Position numbers and translations under genes: made by a program. Shown in pieces: positions 1-8,252 of a stretch of 10,946 nt of DNA. A model generated the notes under the pieces. It worked only from the letters and a program-made list of their open reading frames with translations, was not told where the DNA came from and ran no database searches. The DNA is from Euperipatoides rowelli (Eukaryota; Onychophora; Udeonychophora; Euonychophora; Peripatopsidae), in the NCBI GenBank assembly GCA_003024985.2, contig PXIH01S0000772.1; one strand, 5' to 3'. Position 1 is the first letter of the stretch, and each line of letters starts with the position of its first letter.

Positions 1-439
1 ATTAAATTACACAACTTATGCAAATTTAAAAGAAATGTGAAGAATCCACTGATTTTAGGATTAATATAAATAAAAACTTTCTCTTTAACCCTTTGTCACC
101 GATTGCCTTTAATGAATGTAATAATAATTTACTAATAAATCTATAATATACAGTGTATAAAATACAATGTCTGTTCTTGATACACTCCTAAATCCTTGAC
201 CGATCTGGACCAAATTTGGCATAGTTACTCTATAGGACCCAATGAAAATTATAGGATACCGGTACCTGTAAACCCACAGCTGTACATGTGCAGACAGTTT
301 TTATTGTTTTGGGGTTAATGTAGGAATTATTTTCATTTGGTATGTTTCACTTATAAAAAGCGCATGCAATGTCGGGCACTTTAATCTAGCCTAGTATCTA
401 ATAAATGAAGAAAATTTTGTCAGAAACAAAATTCAGTAC
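1..439. other. Upstream non-coding DNA
   Basis: AT-rich sequence without a credible exon. It contains a slightly more GC-rich patch at about 195-300 with the palindrome GGTACC. A short frame that opens at 405 runs through homopolymer T and A tracts and a hairpin and ends at 608. Its composition and lack of any recognisable domain argue against it being coding. No promoter could be assigned, and a 5' non-coding exon of the downstream gene could lie here or outside the window. Confidence 0.6.
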
Positions 440-505
440 ACCTGAAGCAGGAATCGAAGCTGGGTCTACTGATTTCCAAGAAGTTACACTAACCTTTATT
501 AGTGT
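440..505 (-). repeat. Possible tRNA-derived (SINE-like) relic
   Basis: On the minus strand, 460-450 reads GCTTCGATTCC, one base away from the RNA polymerase III B-box consensus GGTTCGANNCC. About 35-45 bases upstream on that strand is GGTTAGTGTAAC, resembling the end of a tRNA D-arm (A box), but the usual TGGC part of the A box is absent. This layout is what a decayed tRNA-derived SINE head would look like. A functional tRNA is excluded, because no acceptor stem closes around it. Inference only. Confidence 0.2.
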
Positions 506-526
506 TTTTTTTTTTAAAAAAAAAAC

Positions 527-546
527 CTCCAAGCTCGATCTTGGAG
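527..546. repeat. Small perfect inverted repeat
   Basis: CTCCAAG (527-533) pairs with CTTGGAG (540-546) across a six-base loop. It sits just after a T-run followed by an A-run (about 506-525), which can itself fold. It is probably part of the same decayed element as the tRNA-like relic next to it. Confidence 0.4.
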
Positions 547-930
547 TAACTGTTCAAGTCACAAAGTACAAACAGTGCATAAACCAAGAGACAGTCCGAG
601 TTTATTAAAAATCCACTAACAGAATAATAAAAGATAGACAAAAAGAGAAAAAAATGTACAGCAGCTATTGCTATCTCATTGACTTATTTTTTCAGCATTT
701 AAAAAATAGTCATCACCATCGTAAAAGATCTTTATATAGTCAAAATAGAAAATTATGGGGAGGAAGTAGTGCTTAGATAAAGGTTAGACCAGTTAAGTGC
801 CACATATAAATATAATGAAATCTATTTTCTTCCATTTTGGATTTTAATTATGATGCATTGTGGGCAAGCTTTTGTAGGGCCCTAGGCAAAGCATAACATT
901 TGGATTCCTAATAATATATCCTTGGGTCTG
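547..930. other. Non-coding stretch
   Basis: AT-rich DNA with stops in all frames and nothing recognisable. GGGCCCTAGGC near 878-888 is a GC-rich patch that may be the outer edge of the dispersed repeat starting at about 931. Confidence 0.5.
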
Positions 931-995
931 GTAGTCCTCCAGTGAGTCCAGGGCAGAGCCCTGGTAATAGAGGTTCCCCGAGAAATTTTTAAAAT
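931..995 (+). repeat. Dispersed repeat, copy A (GC-rich hairpin core)
   Basis: The core is a perfect inverted repeat, CCAGGGC AGA GCCCTGG, at 948-964, preceded by TCCTCCAGTGAGT and followed by an AT-rich tail with TTTTTAAAATTTT. The same order of parts occurs on the minus strand at 10055-9975: CCTCCA, then GAGTCCAGGG, then CCTGG, then TTTAAAATA. This makes it one of two diverged copies of a dispersed family. Similar GC-rich 'CAGGG..GA..CCCTGG' elements are common in animal genomes from memory, but I cannot name the family. Confidence 0.45.
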
Positions 996-1287
996 TTTAC
1001 ATACATGGAGTTTTGTGCATTTTTATTGTAAAATGCCATGAAAGTTATGATTTAGCTTAGTTAGAGTTGTGTCATTAACTGTGGAGAATTGATTTGAATT
1101 TCTTACGGAATCTTTTGACGATTCTTACAAAGCGACAATCAATAGAATAGCGCCACAAAGAAATTTTATTTGAAAAAAATAAAGTTAGACTGAGTAAAAA
1201 ATAACAGAGCTCTTAAAACTGGGCCCATTATGTTTTAATATAGGCCACATTTGCCTACCATGCTTAGGCGGTAAAACGGCCATGTGG

Positions 1288-1427
1288 GTAGCCTACTCCT
1301 CTGAATCCCATCGCTTTTACTCGGAGTAGTCAGAGCGTGCTTTAATAGTGCTCAATTTTATTGAAAGCCATGACAGAGCAGACAGAGCATGCTCTGATGT
1401 ACTCCAAGTGCTCTGACAGTAGTCTAC
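1288..1427. repeat. Fold-back (MITE-like) element
   Basis: Two nested pairs of inverted arms are present. Outer arms: GTAGCCTACT at 1288-1297 against the reverse complement of 1418-1427 (GTAGACTACT, 9 of 10). Inner arms: 1319-1340 (ACTCGGAGTAGTCAGAGCGTGC) against the reverse complement of 1387-1409, identical except for a few changes. The whole 140 bases could fold into a long imperfect stem. No coding capacity is present, and no clear target-site duplication was seen. It fits a non-autonomous terminal-inverted-repeat element, or simply an old fold-back repeat. Confidence 0.45.
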
Positions 1428-1764
1428 CAATAATTTTTTTTTTATTGATGGGGGAATTAAAATTCTTTTTATTTGGGAAATAATTTAAATATTGCAATTA
1501 AAAGTTTTTTTAAAAAAATTGTCTAAAATTTATTCACTTTCACCAATAAGCATCAAAGTTAGGCCTAATCATAATATTTAGCATTAATCTTTATCTTGTG
1601 TTGCTCAGTATAATGTGTGTGTATGCATCTACTGACACACAACACACATATATTGTAAATTATTATAAGTAGATTATTATTATTATTTTAGTTAGCGTTA
1701 ATCAGATGGAAAATAAAAATATTTTTATAAATCGTGTAATCTGTGTTTTTTTAATCTTTTCTAG
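1428..1764. other. Non-coding stretch ending in a splice acceptor
   Basis: AT-rich DNA with a TG/CA-rich patch at about 1613-1650, where ATGTGTGT (1613-1620) pairs with ACACACAT (1642-1649), and a short ATT repeat at about 1673-1687. The last bases form a good polypyrimidine tract and CTAG acceptor (about 1744-1764) leading into the first coding exon. This means the transcript probably has a non-coding exon upstream. Confidence 0.6.
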
Positions 1765-1902
1765 ATATTCAAAATGAGTGTCGACATGAATGAGCATTTG
1801 ATGAAGCGAATCAGTTTTGGGACGCTGAAAGACATCAAACAGTTTAATTTCTTTGCTGATACACCTGTCCCATGTGTTCCTAGAGGTGGTGCCAGAGTAA
1901 AA
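1765..1902 (+). CDS. MDR-family dehydrogenase/reductase, first coding exon (coding from 1774)
   Basis: The exon is bounded by a T-rich tract with CTAG (acceptor at 1763-1764) and a consensus donor, GTAAGT, at 1903. The likely start is the ATG at 1774 (context TTCAAAATGAGT). It encodes 43 residues and ends in phase 0. Residues about 13-43 (KRISFGTLKDIKQF..., then PVPCVPRGGARVK) match the start of a medium-chain dehydrogenase/reductase: first beta strands, a 'P.P' turn, then the strand leading into the catalytic segment encoded by the next exon. Starting at 1774 leaves about 12 extra residues before the usual family start, which is normal, and no signal peptide is visible. The frame stays open upstream to the acceptor (Ile-Phe-Lys), so an earlier coding exon is not excluded. 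MDR enzymes are typically NAD(P)H-dependent oxidoreductases of alcohols, aldehydes or quinones. The substrate here is unknown, and the subfamily is not assigned. Confidence 0.72.
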
Positions 1903-1983
1903 GTAAGTTTACATTTTTCAAAAATGACCGGGGACTTTAGTTTATCTATACATACAAATATGTTTAATCTCAACATCAAATTC

Positions 1984-2078
1984 TCTGTATATTCAAACCC
2001 AACTTTAGAGTATTTTATTTTCCCTCGTCTGCTATGTTTATGTTTTCCACGCCTTATCTGAAGTTTTTGAAAAATGTT
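1984..2078 (+). repeat. 95-base exact direct repeat, copy 1 (next to N at 2079)
   Basis: This stretch is identical, base for base, to 2590-2684. A single N follows it at 2079. Exact identity in fast-drifting intron sequence, together with Ns at the junctions, points to an assembly join rather than a biological repeat. Confidence 0.85.
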
Positions 2079-2079
2079 N

Positions 2080-2588
2080 GTATTTGATAAACATAATTTT
2101 ACATGAAAAAAAATTAAATGTTAGATAGATTTTTAATAAAGTAGAGTGGAGAGCCATTAGACATATTTTTCTATTTACATTATTCCTTAATTTAGTTTTT
2201 TTTTTTTTTTAAAGAGGAAGGGAAAATTCCTGAAAACAGAAAGTGTTTGTTTTTTAAAAGGGAAAGTAATGTGGATCAAACTGGGTTTTTTAAAAAATGA
2301 TTTCGCTTGATATTTTGACTTAATACAGACCTGACAAGTACAGTATCTATATTTATCCTGAAGTAAGTTTTATTGATCTTTTTTTCCAAAGTGTAACTAC
2401 TGTAGATAGCTTGACAAAATTTTAATAGCATATTTAATCCTAAAACAAACAAAATTATTTATTTTGGTTTTTTAAATTCATATTGAACTTCAATAGAATC
2501 GCTTAGTTTTCTAATTAAAAGTGCTAAATTGAATAGCAAATAAGTATAAATAAATGATTAAAATGCTACAATCATAATTAAAATGTAT
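2080..2588. other. 509-base segment between two single Ns
   Basis: This AT-rich segment, which includes a T15 run at 2196-2210, is enclosed by lone Ns at 2079 and 2589 and by the two copies of the 95-base repeat. No exon or known element is visible. It may be a small contig placed into a gap whose flanks actually overlap, or an allelic insertion. Its true location is doubtful. Confidence 0.6.
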
Positions 2589-2589
2589 N

Positions 2590-2684
2590 TCTGTATATTC
2601 AAACCCAACTTTAGAGTATTTTATTTTCCCTCGTCTGCTATGTTTATGTTTTCCACGCCTTATCTGAAGTTTTTGAAAAATGTT
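2590..2684 (+). repeat. 95-base exact direct repeat, copy 2 (next to N at 2589)
   Basis: Identical to 1984-2078 at an offset of 606 bases. The identity ends exactly at the N of the other copy (2079), and copy 2 begins directly after its own N. That is the signature of two overlapping contig ends that were not merged. Confidence 0.85.
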
Positions 2685-3148
2685 TAGTAACCTAAAACAT
2701 ATTTGGTTTCATTTTTTTTTTCTGAACAACAACCTGAATTAGATTTGATAGATTTACTATTACCGTAATTTAACTTATTATAATAAAATTTCAATGTCAT
2801 AACACAAACTGATACATCTTTAGGCTACTACTCAATCAAAGCATTGGGTTCAATAAATCATAGCTTACTTATAGTGCATATCAAATATCTTTTTACCAAA
2901 TTCTTACATGAAGAAACTATTTTATAGGCTAATCATTAACTGATCAAACACTTCAATTTAGGTAGAACAGGCCTGCATTTATTCACAACACATTCAGCTG
3001 CTCACAGCAGTTTCTATATGTTTTGATATATACTGTTGTGTTGCAATTGATATAAATGCGCACAAGCGGTTTATACTTGCAGCTTATTGGCTTACATCTT
3101 AGCTTACAATAAGTAAATGGATATCAGCTTTATTTTATTATTTACAGT

Positions 3149-3172
3149 CCTAACCTTATCCTTACCCTGAAC
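3149..3172. repeat. Degenerate telomere-like patch
   Basis: CCTAACC followed by TTATCCTTACCCTGAAC is a degenerate CCCTAA-type sequence. Its reverse complement, GTTCAGGGTAAGGATAAGG, closely resembles 4320-4337, so the two are inverted relatives about 1.1 kb apart within the same intron. Confidence 0.35.
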
Positions 3173-3210
3173 GGTAACTCCTACTACGTATTTAAACCAT
3201 CGGGCTGGAA

Positions 3211-3224
3211 GGGGGGGGGGGGGG
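3211..3224 (+). repeat. G14 homopolymer run
   Basis: Fourteen consecutive Gs in strongly AT-rich surroundings. Runs like this are length-unstable and prone to sequencing error, and can form intermolecular quadruplex structures. No gene context. Confidence 0.9.
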
Positions 3225-4310
3225 ATAATCTAGAGTCAAAATAATCCTTTTTTGATAGATTGTGATAATTTTGAGCTATTTCCAACCATTTGACGTACAT
3301 GACTGAAATAGATTGTAAAAACGTGGTAATTGTCACTTATTGGATCCCTTTGCTATCATCTATTATATTCACATCCACAAGGAAGTGAAATTGTAATAAT
3401 TTTTATGTTTATGACAATCTTAGATTTGGGGAAAAAAGTCAAGTACCGGTAGTCTAAACTAAATATACATAATCTCGCACTCAAATCATGTGGGAAAACC
3501 CTTAATTTTAAGAGCCATTATCATATTATTGCCATTGTTAATACACCCCCAAAAAAGAGAAAAAGCAAATTAGTTCAATTTTTTTTTAATTAACATGCAA
3601 TTATTATCGGTTATTGTTAATATATTGTACATAAAAAATATATAATACAGAGGGTTAATTTTTTTCACTATAAAATTCTAGTCCTACCATAACAAGAATA
3701 TAGATTTTAATTACAGTAATTAATTAAAGTCGATTCAAAAGACAAGAAAAATGATAAATTAAAAATGTTGGGCTGATAAACTTTTCAGTTCAAATTGGTA
3801 TTATCGAAGATTAATAATAACCAATGAGATTTAAGCAGTCTCTTGACTAGTTTTAAACATAATAGTCCCGAGGTTTACAAACTCATTAAAAATTCCAGCT
3901 GACTTTTTTTTTCACTTGCAAAATTGTATCAAGATTGACACTGATCACAATCTACTCACACCTCAGTTACATTAATGTGTTTTCTAACCGATCCACATAC
4001 TGAGCCAGGCACCATTGAGCCTTCCGTCTACATAAAACTTCAAGAATACTTAATCACATAACAATTGGTAATGAAGATAAATAAAAAGGAACTTCAACAG
4101 TCCACCACAGTTATTTTTTGGGGTGGGGTAGGGTTCTGATAATCTTCCGCTATATTTCCTGAAATGTATCAGTACATGCATATAAGATAATTATTAGAGG
4201 AGATGAATTTGCTAAATGCTCAAATGGATGTGCAGATGGTCGCTTTTTATGTGCGCAGTAGTGCAGATGATTTTATATTTTATCTCATTTAGCTTTAAAC
4301 TATGATATTT

Positions 4311-4340
4311 GGGGTTAGGGTTCAGGTAAGGTAAAGTTTA
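4311..4340. repeat. Degenerate telomere-like patch, inverted relative of 3149-3172
   Basis: GGGGTTAGGGTTCAGGTAAGG contains two near-TTAGGG words. It matches the reverse complement of 3149-3172 with small gaps. Such degenerate TTAGGG-like words are scattered in many animal genomes. Function unknown. Confidence 0.35.
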
Positions 4341-4434
4341 AGAATGTAATTAAATAATTTATTTTGGTTTTATTGATATTAATGTTAACCTTTGAGCGGA
4401 CGCACACAAAATTTCAACATGAGCAGTCGCGTGT

Positions 4435-4512
4435 CGTAATTTTTACGATTCATAGAATCCTATGTATAAAAGTTTCTAAATATGTGTAATAATGAAATTG
4501 TTACACATATTT
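4435..4512. repeat. Three consecutive small inverted repeats
   Basis: CGTAA/TTACG (4435-4439 and 4443-4447), CATAG/CTATG (4451-4455 and 4460-4464), and a 12-base perfect pair AAATATGTGTAA/TTACACATATTT (4478-4489 and 4501-4512). They lie just before the tandem array and may mark its left edge or belong to an older element. Confidence 0.5.
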
Positions 4513-5173
4513 ATGTTCTATTTTTATCAGGAATTTTAATATATAAAGAAAAAAAAATTCCAACAAACAGATTTTTTTTTTACAATTTTTTTCTAAATGT
4601 CGGCATTCATTACACTTGTATTTACTGGCAAATAATACATCGTTAAATATTTCAAAATCTATAACAGATAGAAAAAAACTTAAATAGTATTTTATGTTCT
4701 ATTTTTTATCAGGAATTTTAAAATGTAAAGAAAAAAAATTCCAACAAACAGATTTTTTATCTGGACATACAATAAAATACAAGCGTAATGAATGCCGACA
4801 TTTAGAAATGATTATTTTTCTAAATGTCGGCATTCATTATTATTCACTGTATGTCCAAATAATACATTGTTAAATATTTCAAAATCTATAACAGAACAAA
4901 AACTTAAATATGGTAGTATTTCTTGTTGTTTTTTATCTGGAATTTTAATAAAGAAAAAAAAACAACTAACATTTTTTTATGATTATTTTTCTAAATGTTG
5001 GCATTCATTACGCTTGTTTACTTGTATGTTCAGATAATATTTCAAAATCTATTAGATAGAAAAAAACTTAAAATAGTATTTTTTTTGTTCTATTTTTTAT
5101 CAGGAATTTTAATATATAAAGAAAAAATAATTCCAGCAAACATATTTTTTTTATGATTTTTTTAAACGTCAGC
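4513..5173 (+). repeat. Degenerate tandem array, four units of about 165-225 bases
   Basis: Each unit opens with a TTCTATTTTTTATCAGG-like word, then GGAATTTTAA..AAAGAAAAA..ATTCCAACAAACA, then TTTCTAAATGTCGGCATTCATTA, then AATAATACAT..AAATATTTCAAAATCTAT. The TTTATC anchor ends at 4528, 4710, 4937 and 5101, giving spacings of 182, 227 and 164. The fourth unit is cut off at about 5173. In units 1, 2 and 4 the GGAATTTT...ATTCC segment forms a hairpin. The units differ by substitutions and indels, so the array is old. Unit 2 is longer because it holds an extra inverted copy of the TGTCGGCATT segment. Confidence 0.7.
4762..4857. repeat. Long inverted repeat inside tandem unit 2
   Basis: A perfect 23-base arm (4786-4808) pairs with 4817-4839 across an eight-base loop, and an outer pair TGGACATACA (4762-4771) matches TGTATGTCCA (4848-4857). 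The right arm is the normal unit sequence found in the other units. The left arm is an inverted copy of it, so this looks like a local inverted duplication within the array. Confidence 0.85.
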
Positions 5174-6392
5174 TATAAAAAAAAAAGCCAGTTTATTTTA
5201 CATTTTCCATTATTGTTTCTCTGTCGTTGAAGACAGAAATTTTTGGTTTTGATTTTTGAAATCTGCATTTATTCTGATTTTAAAAATAAGTTTATTCCTA
5301 AATGTTTTAAAATATTTATATTATAGGCTACTACCTGAAATTCAATATTATTGCATCAGGGGGCGCGTGTCATAACATTTATGTCTGGACGTCTTTTTAC
5401 ATATAGGCTATTTCTAAAAAATAACTATAAAGTGGGCTGTGCATGGTAAAGACCTACCAATATTATAGTGGGGAGTTAGTTTTAGGAATAGAAGACAGAG
5501 ATAAACCCACAAGACCATTCACATACATTTTATAAAAAAAATGAATTTGTCGTAATGTTTTGTTAAAATGAAATTGGGTCATTCCTGACCCAGTTTGATA
5601 ATTCAAAGGTCCTGGGCAGTGATTGAAAGCCTAAATGCACAAGGGAAAATAATTCTTCGATATATGTTAATGACCCATCACACATCCACTGTTGTAATCT
5701 ATCCAAACCTACTAAACAACTTATCTCACTACTGATAAATAATGATAAGTAAAATAAAAAGAAAACTCATGGACAAAACAATAAAATTCATGCAGACATT
5801 ACAATGCCATTTTTTAATTATTTTTTTTTTAATTTCCGTAATGAGCCAGATCCTACACATGGTCTTCTACAGTAGGTCCATTGTTACAATAAAGGTTGAA
5901 CAATACAAAAATTATCACATGGACAGCAATTATATACAAAATTAAATAAATAAATAAAAAATCAATATGAATCAATTATACCATAAGAAGAGTAATCTTT
6001 CCCATACAACGAGGAGAAGAGAGACTGATTTTGTGCTTTCTATTTCATGTTAATATCGTGTGTTTATTTAGTGAAACAGGAAGTGAATGAAAAGAAAAAG
6101 TCATCTACAGATTTTATCATTTTCCTAGGACATATGATGTAACTATTATGGACTACATGTATCTGGATTATAAGTAAAAATAATTAGTAAATGCTTAGAT
6201 TAATTTAAACATTTGTTTAGCTATTTTAAAATAAATTTAAATATTGGAACGTGGATTTATGTATTACGGTACATTCTATAATTTGTATTGTTTCTGTTCA
6301 ATCTATGTGTGTACTAAAAGTTTTTGCATGTTTGTCAATTTGCATATTCTTTTATATTAATTTATATTATTTTTTATTATATTAAATTCCAG

Positions 6393-6495
6393 GTTCATTA
6401 TGCCGGAGTATGCTATATTGACACTGGATCTGCCGCTGGTACTCCTCCTCCTAGCCCAACTCTCAAGGGAATCCGTGATACTTCTTTATTTCCTG
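6393..6495 (+). CDS. MDR-family dehydrogenase/reductase, second coding exon
   Basis: The exon lies between an AG acceptor (6391-6392) and a GTAATT donor at 6496. It begins in phase 0 and ends after the first base of a Gly codon (phase 1). It encodes 34 residues starting VHYAGVCYIDTG, which correspond to the MDR segment usually written 'V..AG(V/I)C.TD'. The Cys (residue 50 counting from the 1774 ATG) is the conserved first ligand of the catalytic zinc in zinc-dependent members, and Asp53 is at the usual position, but the common Thr before it is Ile. A Pro-rich loop (PPPSP, residues 61-65) follows, and then GIRDTSLFPG, matching the family 'FP..PG' that precedes His-Glu or Tyr/Phe-Glu. The intron therefore interrupts that motif, and whether His-Glu follows cannot be seen. 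This leaves zinc alcohol-dehydrogenase-like and other MDR types both possible. Confidence 0.75.
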
Positions 6496-7820
6496 GTAAT
6501 TCTTTATTATTTAAATTTAAATTCACCTCAGTGAGAGATTCAGGAATTTCTATTTCAGAATTACAGCAGATAAAAGAAACTAAGATAATTTTTTAGAATG
6601 TTGTTTAGCCCAAATCATTCATAGGTGGTGTGTATGTAGTACTTGTTAGCCACTACGCCTTTCTTGCCGAAAATATTTTCATATTCTGCAAAGAAAAAAA
6701 TTTTTTTTATGGTCATAAATTAGTTAATCACATGTCAAAGATACACTTTCACTCAATAGTGGGCTTCTTTATGAATCCATAAGAGTTGGTAGTAGAAAAC
6801 ATTTTCAAAGTTCAAATTATAGATTCAACATGGGGACTAGAGCTGTTGAAAGTTCATTTTTTTTCTCAACTTGCTTTCAAAAGCTCTGAAATATAAAATC
6901 TTAAAATGAAGAGAAGTGTGAATGACTAGACTGTTCAATCCATCTCAACACCTGATAATCATTTAATGAAGTGTGGAAGTGGTGGAGTGGAAAATTAAAG
7001 ATGGCCTGCTATCTCAATCTTATATGTACAATACATAACAACTTTACAATTGACTTATTTAAATCAAAGATCAATTATATTATTTTCAAAATTGTGACTT
7101 AACTATAAGATACTATGGTAAAAGCTATTTTGTTTACCGCCACCCCAACCCCCCTATCAACAAGTTCAACAACTAAACTTCTGCCCTCTTCCTCTTATTC
7201 CAGAATGATAGATCAATGCTGAAAGATTTTCCCCAGCATTAAGTACCAACAGTATTGATTCACTGTATATATAAAAACCCGTCAAAAATGATGAGAACTA
7301 TTATGAGTTTATTTATTGAAAATATCTGTTAATTTGGACACTTTAATACAATAATATTACATTTAATGTACTTTTTATTTTCAATAGAAATAATTTCAGC
7401 TTTGACATAGCTTAAGACTAAAACTTGTATATTTTTCTTCGATATTCTGTATATTCCAAGGAGGTAGACTAATTAACTGATTGCAATAATATTGTGACAT
7501 TCAAAAGTAAGAACCCATACATAATGGTGGCAACAATAAAACATTTTCAGAATGGATGTTTTAAGTGAGGTCAACTAGACACTATCATATACTGTACATT
7601 AGAAAATGAAAATTATATATAGTATATTAATAGAAAAAAAAATAGGTCAGTGTTATTCCTACCAAAGACTTTGGAAGTATATGTATGTATATATATTAGA
7701 CCAACACCTTCCATTGTTGGAGCATTGAGAAATGGTTGCAAGTTTAACGCTGCCATTTGTAAGTGTAAAATATAAATTAGCAATATAAAATTATATATAT
7801 TATAAAGAATTCCACCTTCA

Positions 7821-7832
7821 GGGGGGGGGGGG
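7821..7832 (+). repeat. G12 homopolymer run
   Basis: Twelve consecutive Gs at the boundary between AT-rich sequence and the more balanced segment that continues to about 8280. It may mark the edge of an inserted element. Confidence 0.85.
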
Positions 7833-7950
7833 TTGAAACCGCTACAGAATGTATTGGCGGAGAGGACAATGGCGATTATATGGTTGCTGTGCTGTTGATA
7901 CGAAATACAACTGGAAACTAAAAACTGCTGTTACTTTGTAAATAAACTGT

Positions 7951-8162
7951 TTTATTGTGTTGATAAATAAAGCTTTGTACACAAACAGGTATACCGTCTA
8001 ACCAACTTGCTAACCAGCTTACAAGAAATATTAAAACAATAGTATATACAGTACATAATCCATGGAGTGAACAAACGTTGGAGAGCTGCCTGTCGTCTAA
8101 TGGTGACGGCAGGCACTCTCTAAGGTAATGACTATAAAGGATTGAAGGAGCAGCCTTTTATA
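7951..8162 (-). mobile_element. Possible decayed LTR (minus strand)
   Basis: Read on the minus strand, a TATAAAAGG box (8162-8154) is followed about 200 bases later by an AATAAA polyadenylation word (7956-7951), in a segment less AT-rich than its surroundings. This TATA-to-AATAAA spacing is what an LTR has. I could not find convincing TG...CA ends with a target-site duplication, a primer-binding site, or any internal coding region. It may equally be unrelated sequence. Confidence 0.2.
8081..8120. repeat. GC-rich hairpin
   Basis: GAGAGCTGCCTGTCGTC (8081-8097) pairs with GACGGCAGGCACTCTC (8105-8120), with one bulge and one mismatch around a seven-base loop. It is the first of three hairpins in about 170 bases. 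Confidence 0.7.
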
Positions 8163-8179
8163 CATGGCTGTTACACACT

Positions 8180-8200
8180 AATTATACAATATGTATAATT
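8180..8200. repeat. AT-rich perfect inverted repeat
   Basis: AATTATAC (8180-8187) pairs with GTATAATT (8193-8200) around a five-base loop. Second hairpin of the cluster. Confidence 0.7.
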
Positions 8201-8208
8201 ACCAGAAG

Positions 8209-8252
8209 CATCTGTGATGCATTTACCAATTTGGGTAAACACATCACAGATG
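8209..8252. repeat. 19-base-arm hairpin
   Basis: CATCTGTGATGCATTTACC (8209-8227) pairs with GGTAAACACATCACAGATG (8234-8252), with two mismatches and a six-base loop. Third hairpin of the cluster. Such a stem in otherwise AT-rich intron suggests a fold-back or non-autonomous mobile element. Confidence 0.75.

Larger units (their letters stand above)
1903..6392 (+). other. Intron 1 of the MDR gene
   Basis: A phase 0 GT-AG intron of 4490 bases, from GTAAGT at 1903 to the acceptor ATTAAATTCCAG ending at 6392. It is AT-rich and carries the N-bounded duplication, two degenerate telomere-like patches, a G14 run and the tandem array listed separately. The rest, notably 2686-4430 and 5174-6392, holds no exon or recognisable element. 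Removing it joins ARVK directly to VHYAGVC in frame, which is the family's expected sequence and supports both splice sites. Confidence 0.7.

Noticed and set aside
405-608. 67-codon open frame on the plus strand
   Set aside because: It crosses T and A homopolymers, a hairpin and a tRNA-like relic; there is no domain and no splice or promoter support.
1613-1650. TG/CA-rich patch considered as a CRISPR-like or regulatory repeat
   Set aside because: It is a short simple-sequence hairpin without regular spacers; nothing in the window resembles a CRISPR array.
1761-1979. 72-codon open frame on the minus strand
   Set aside because: It is antisense to the MDR exon and extends into intron 1. The plus-strand exon has matching splice sites and a family motif.
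4792-5037. 81-codon open frame
   Set aside because: It lies entirely in the tandem array and encodes the repeat itself (KCRHSL / KCWHSL echoes).
5742-5945. 67-codon frame with a hydrophobic stretch
   Set aside because: The hydrophobic residues come from a T-rich run in intron 1; there is no start context or other support.
6496-6534. Extension of exon 2 to the alternative donor GTGAGA at about 6531
   Set aside because: It would add an AT-driven run (NSLLFKFKFTS) right after FPG, which breaks the MDR motif; the GTAATT donor keeps the family pattern.
7202-7300. TTATTCCAG acceptor-like site as the start of exon 3
   Set aside because: In the required phase the next codon after the split one is a stop (TGA), and the sequence does not fit the expected His/Tyr/Phe-Glu continuation.
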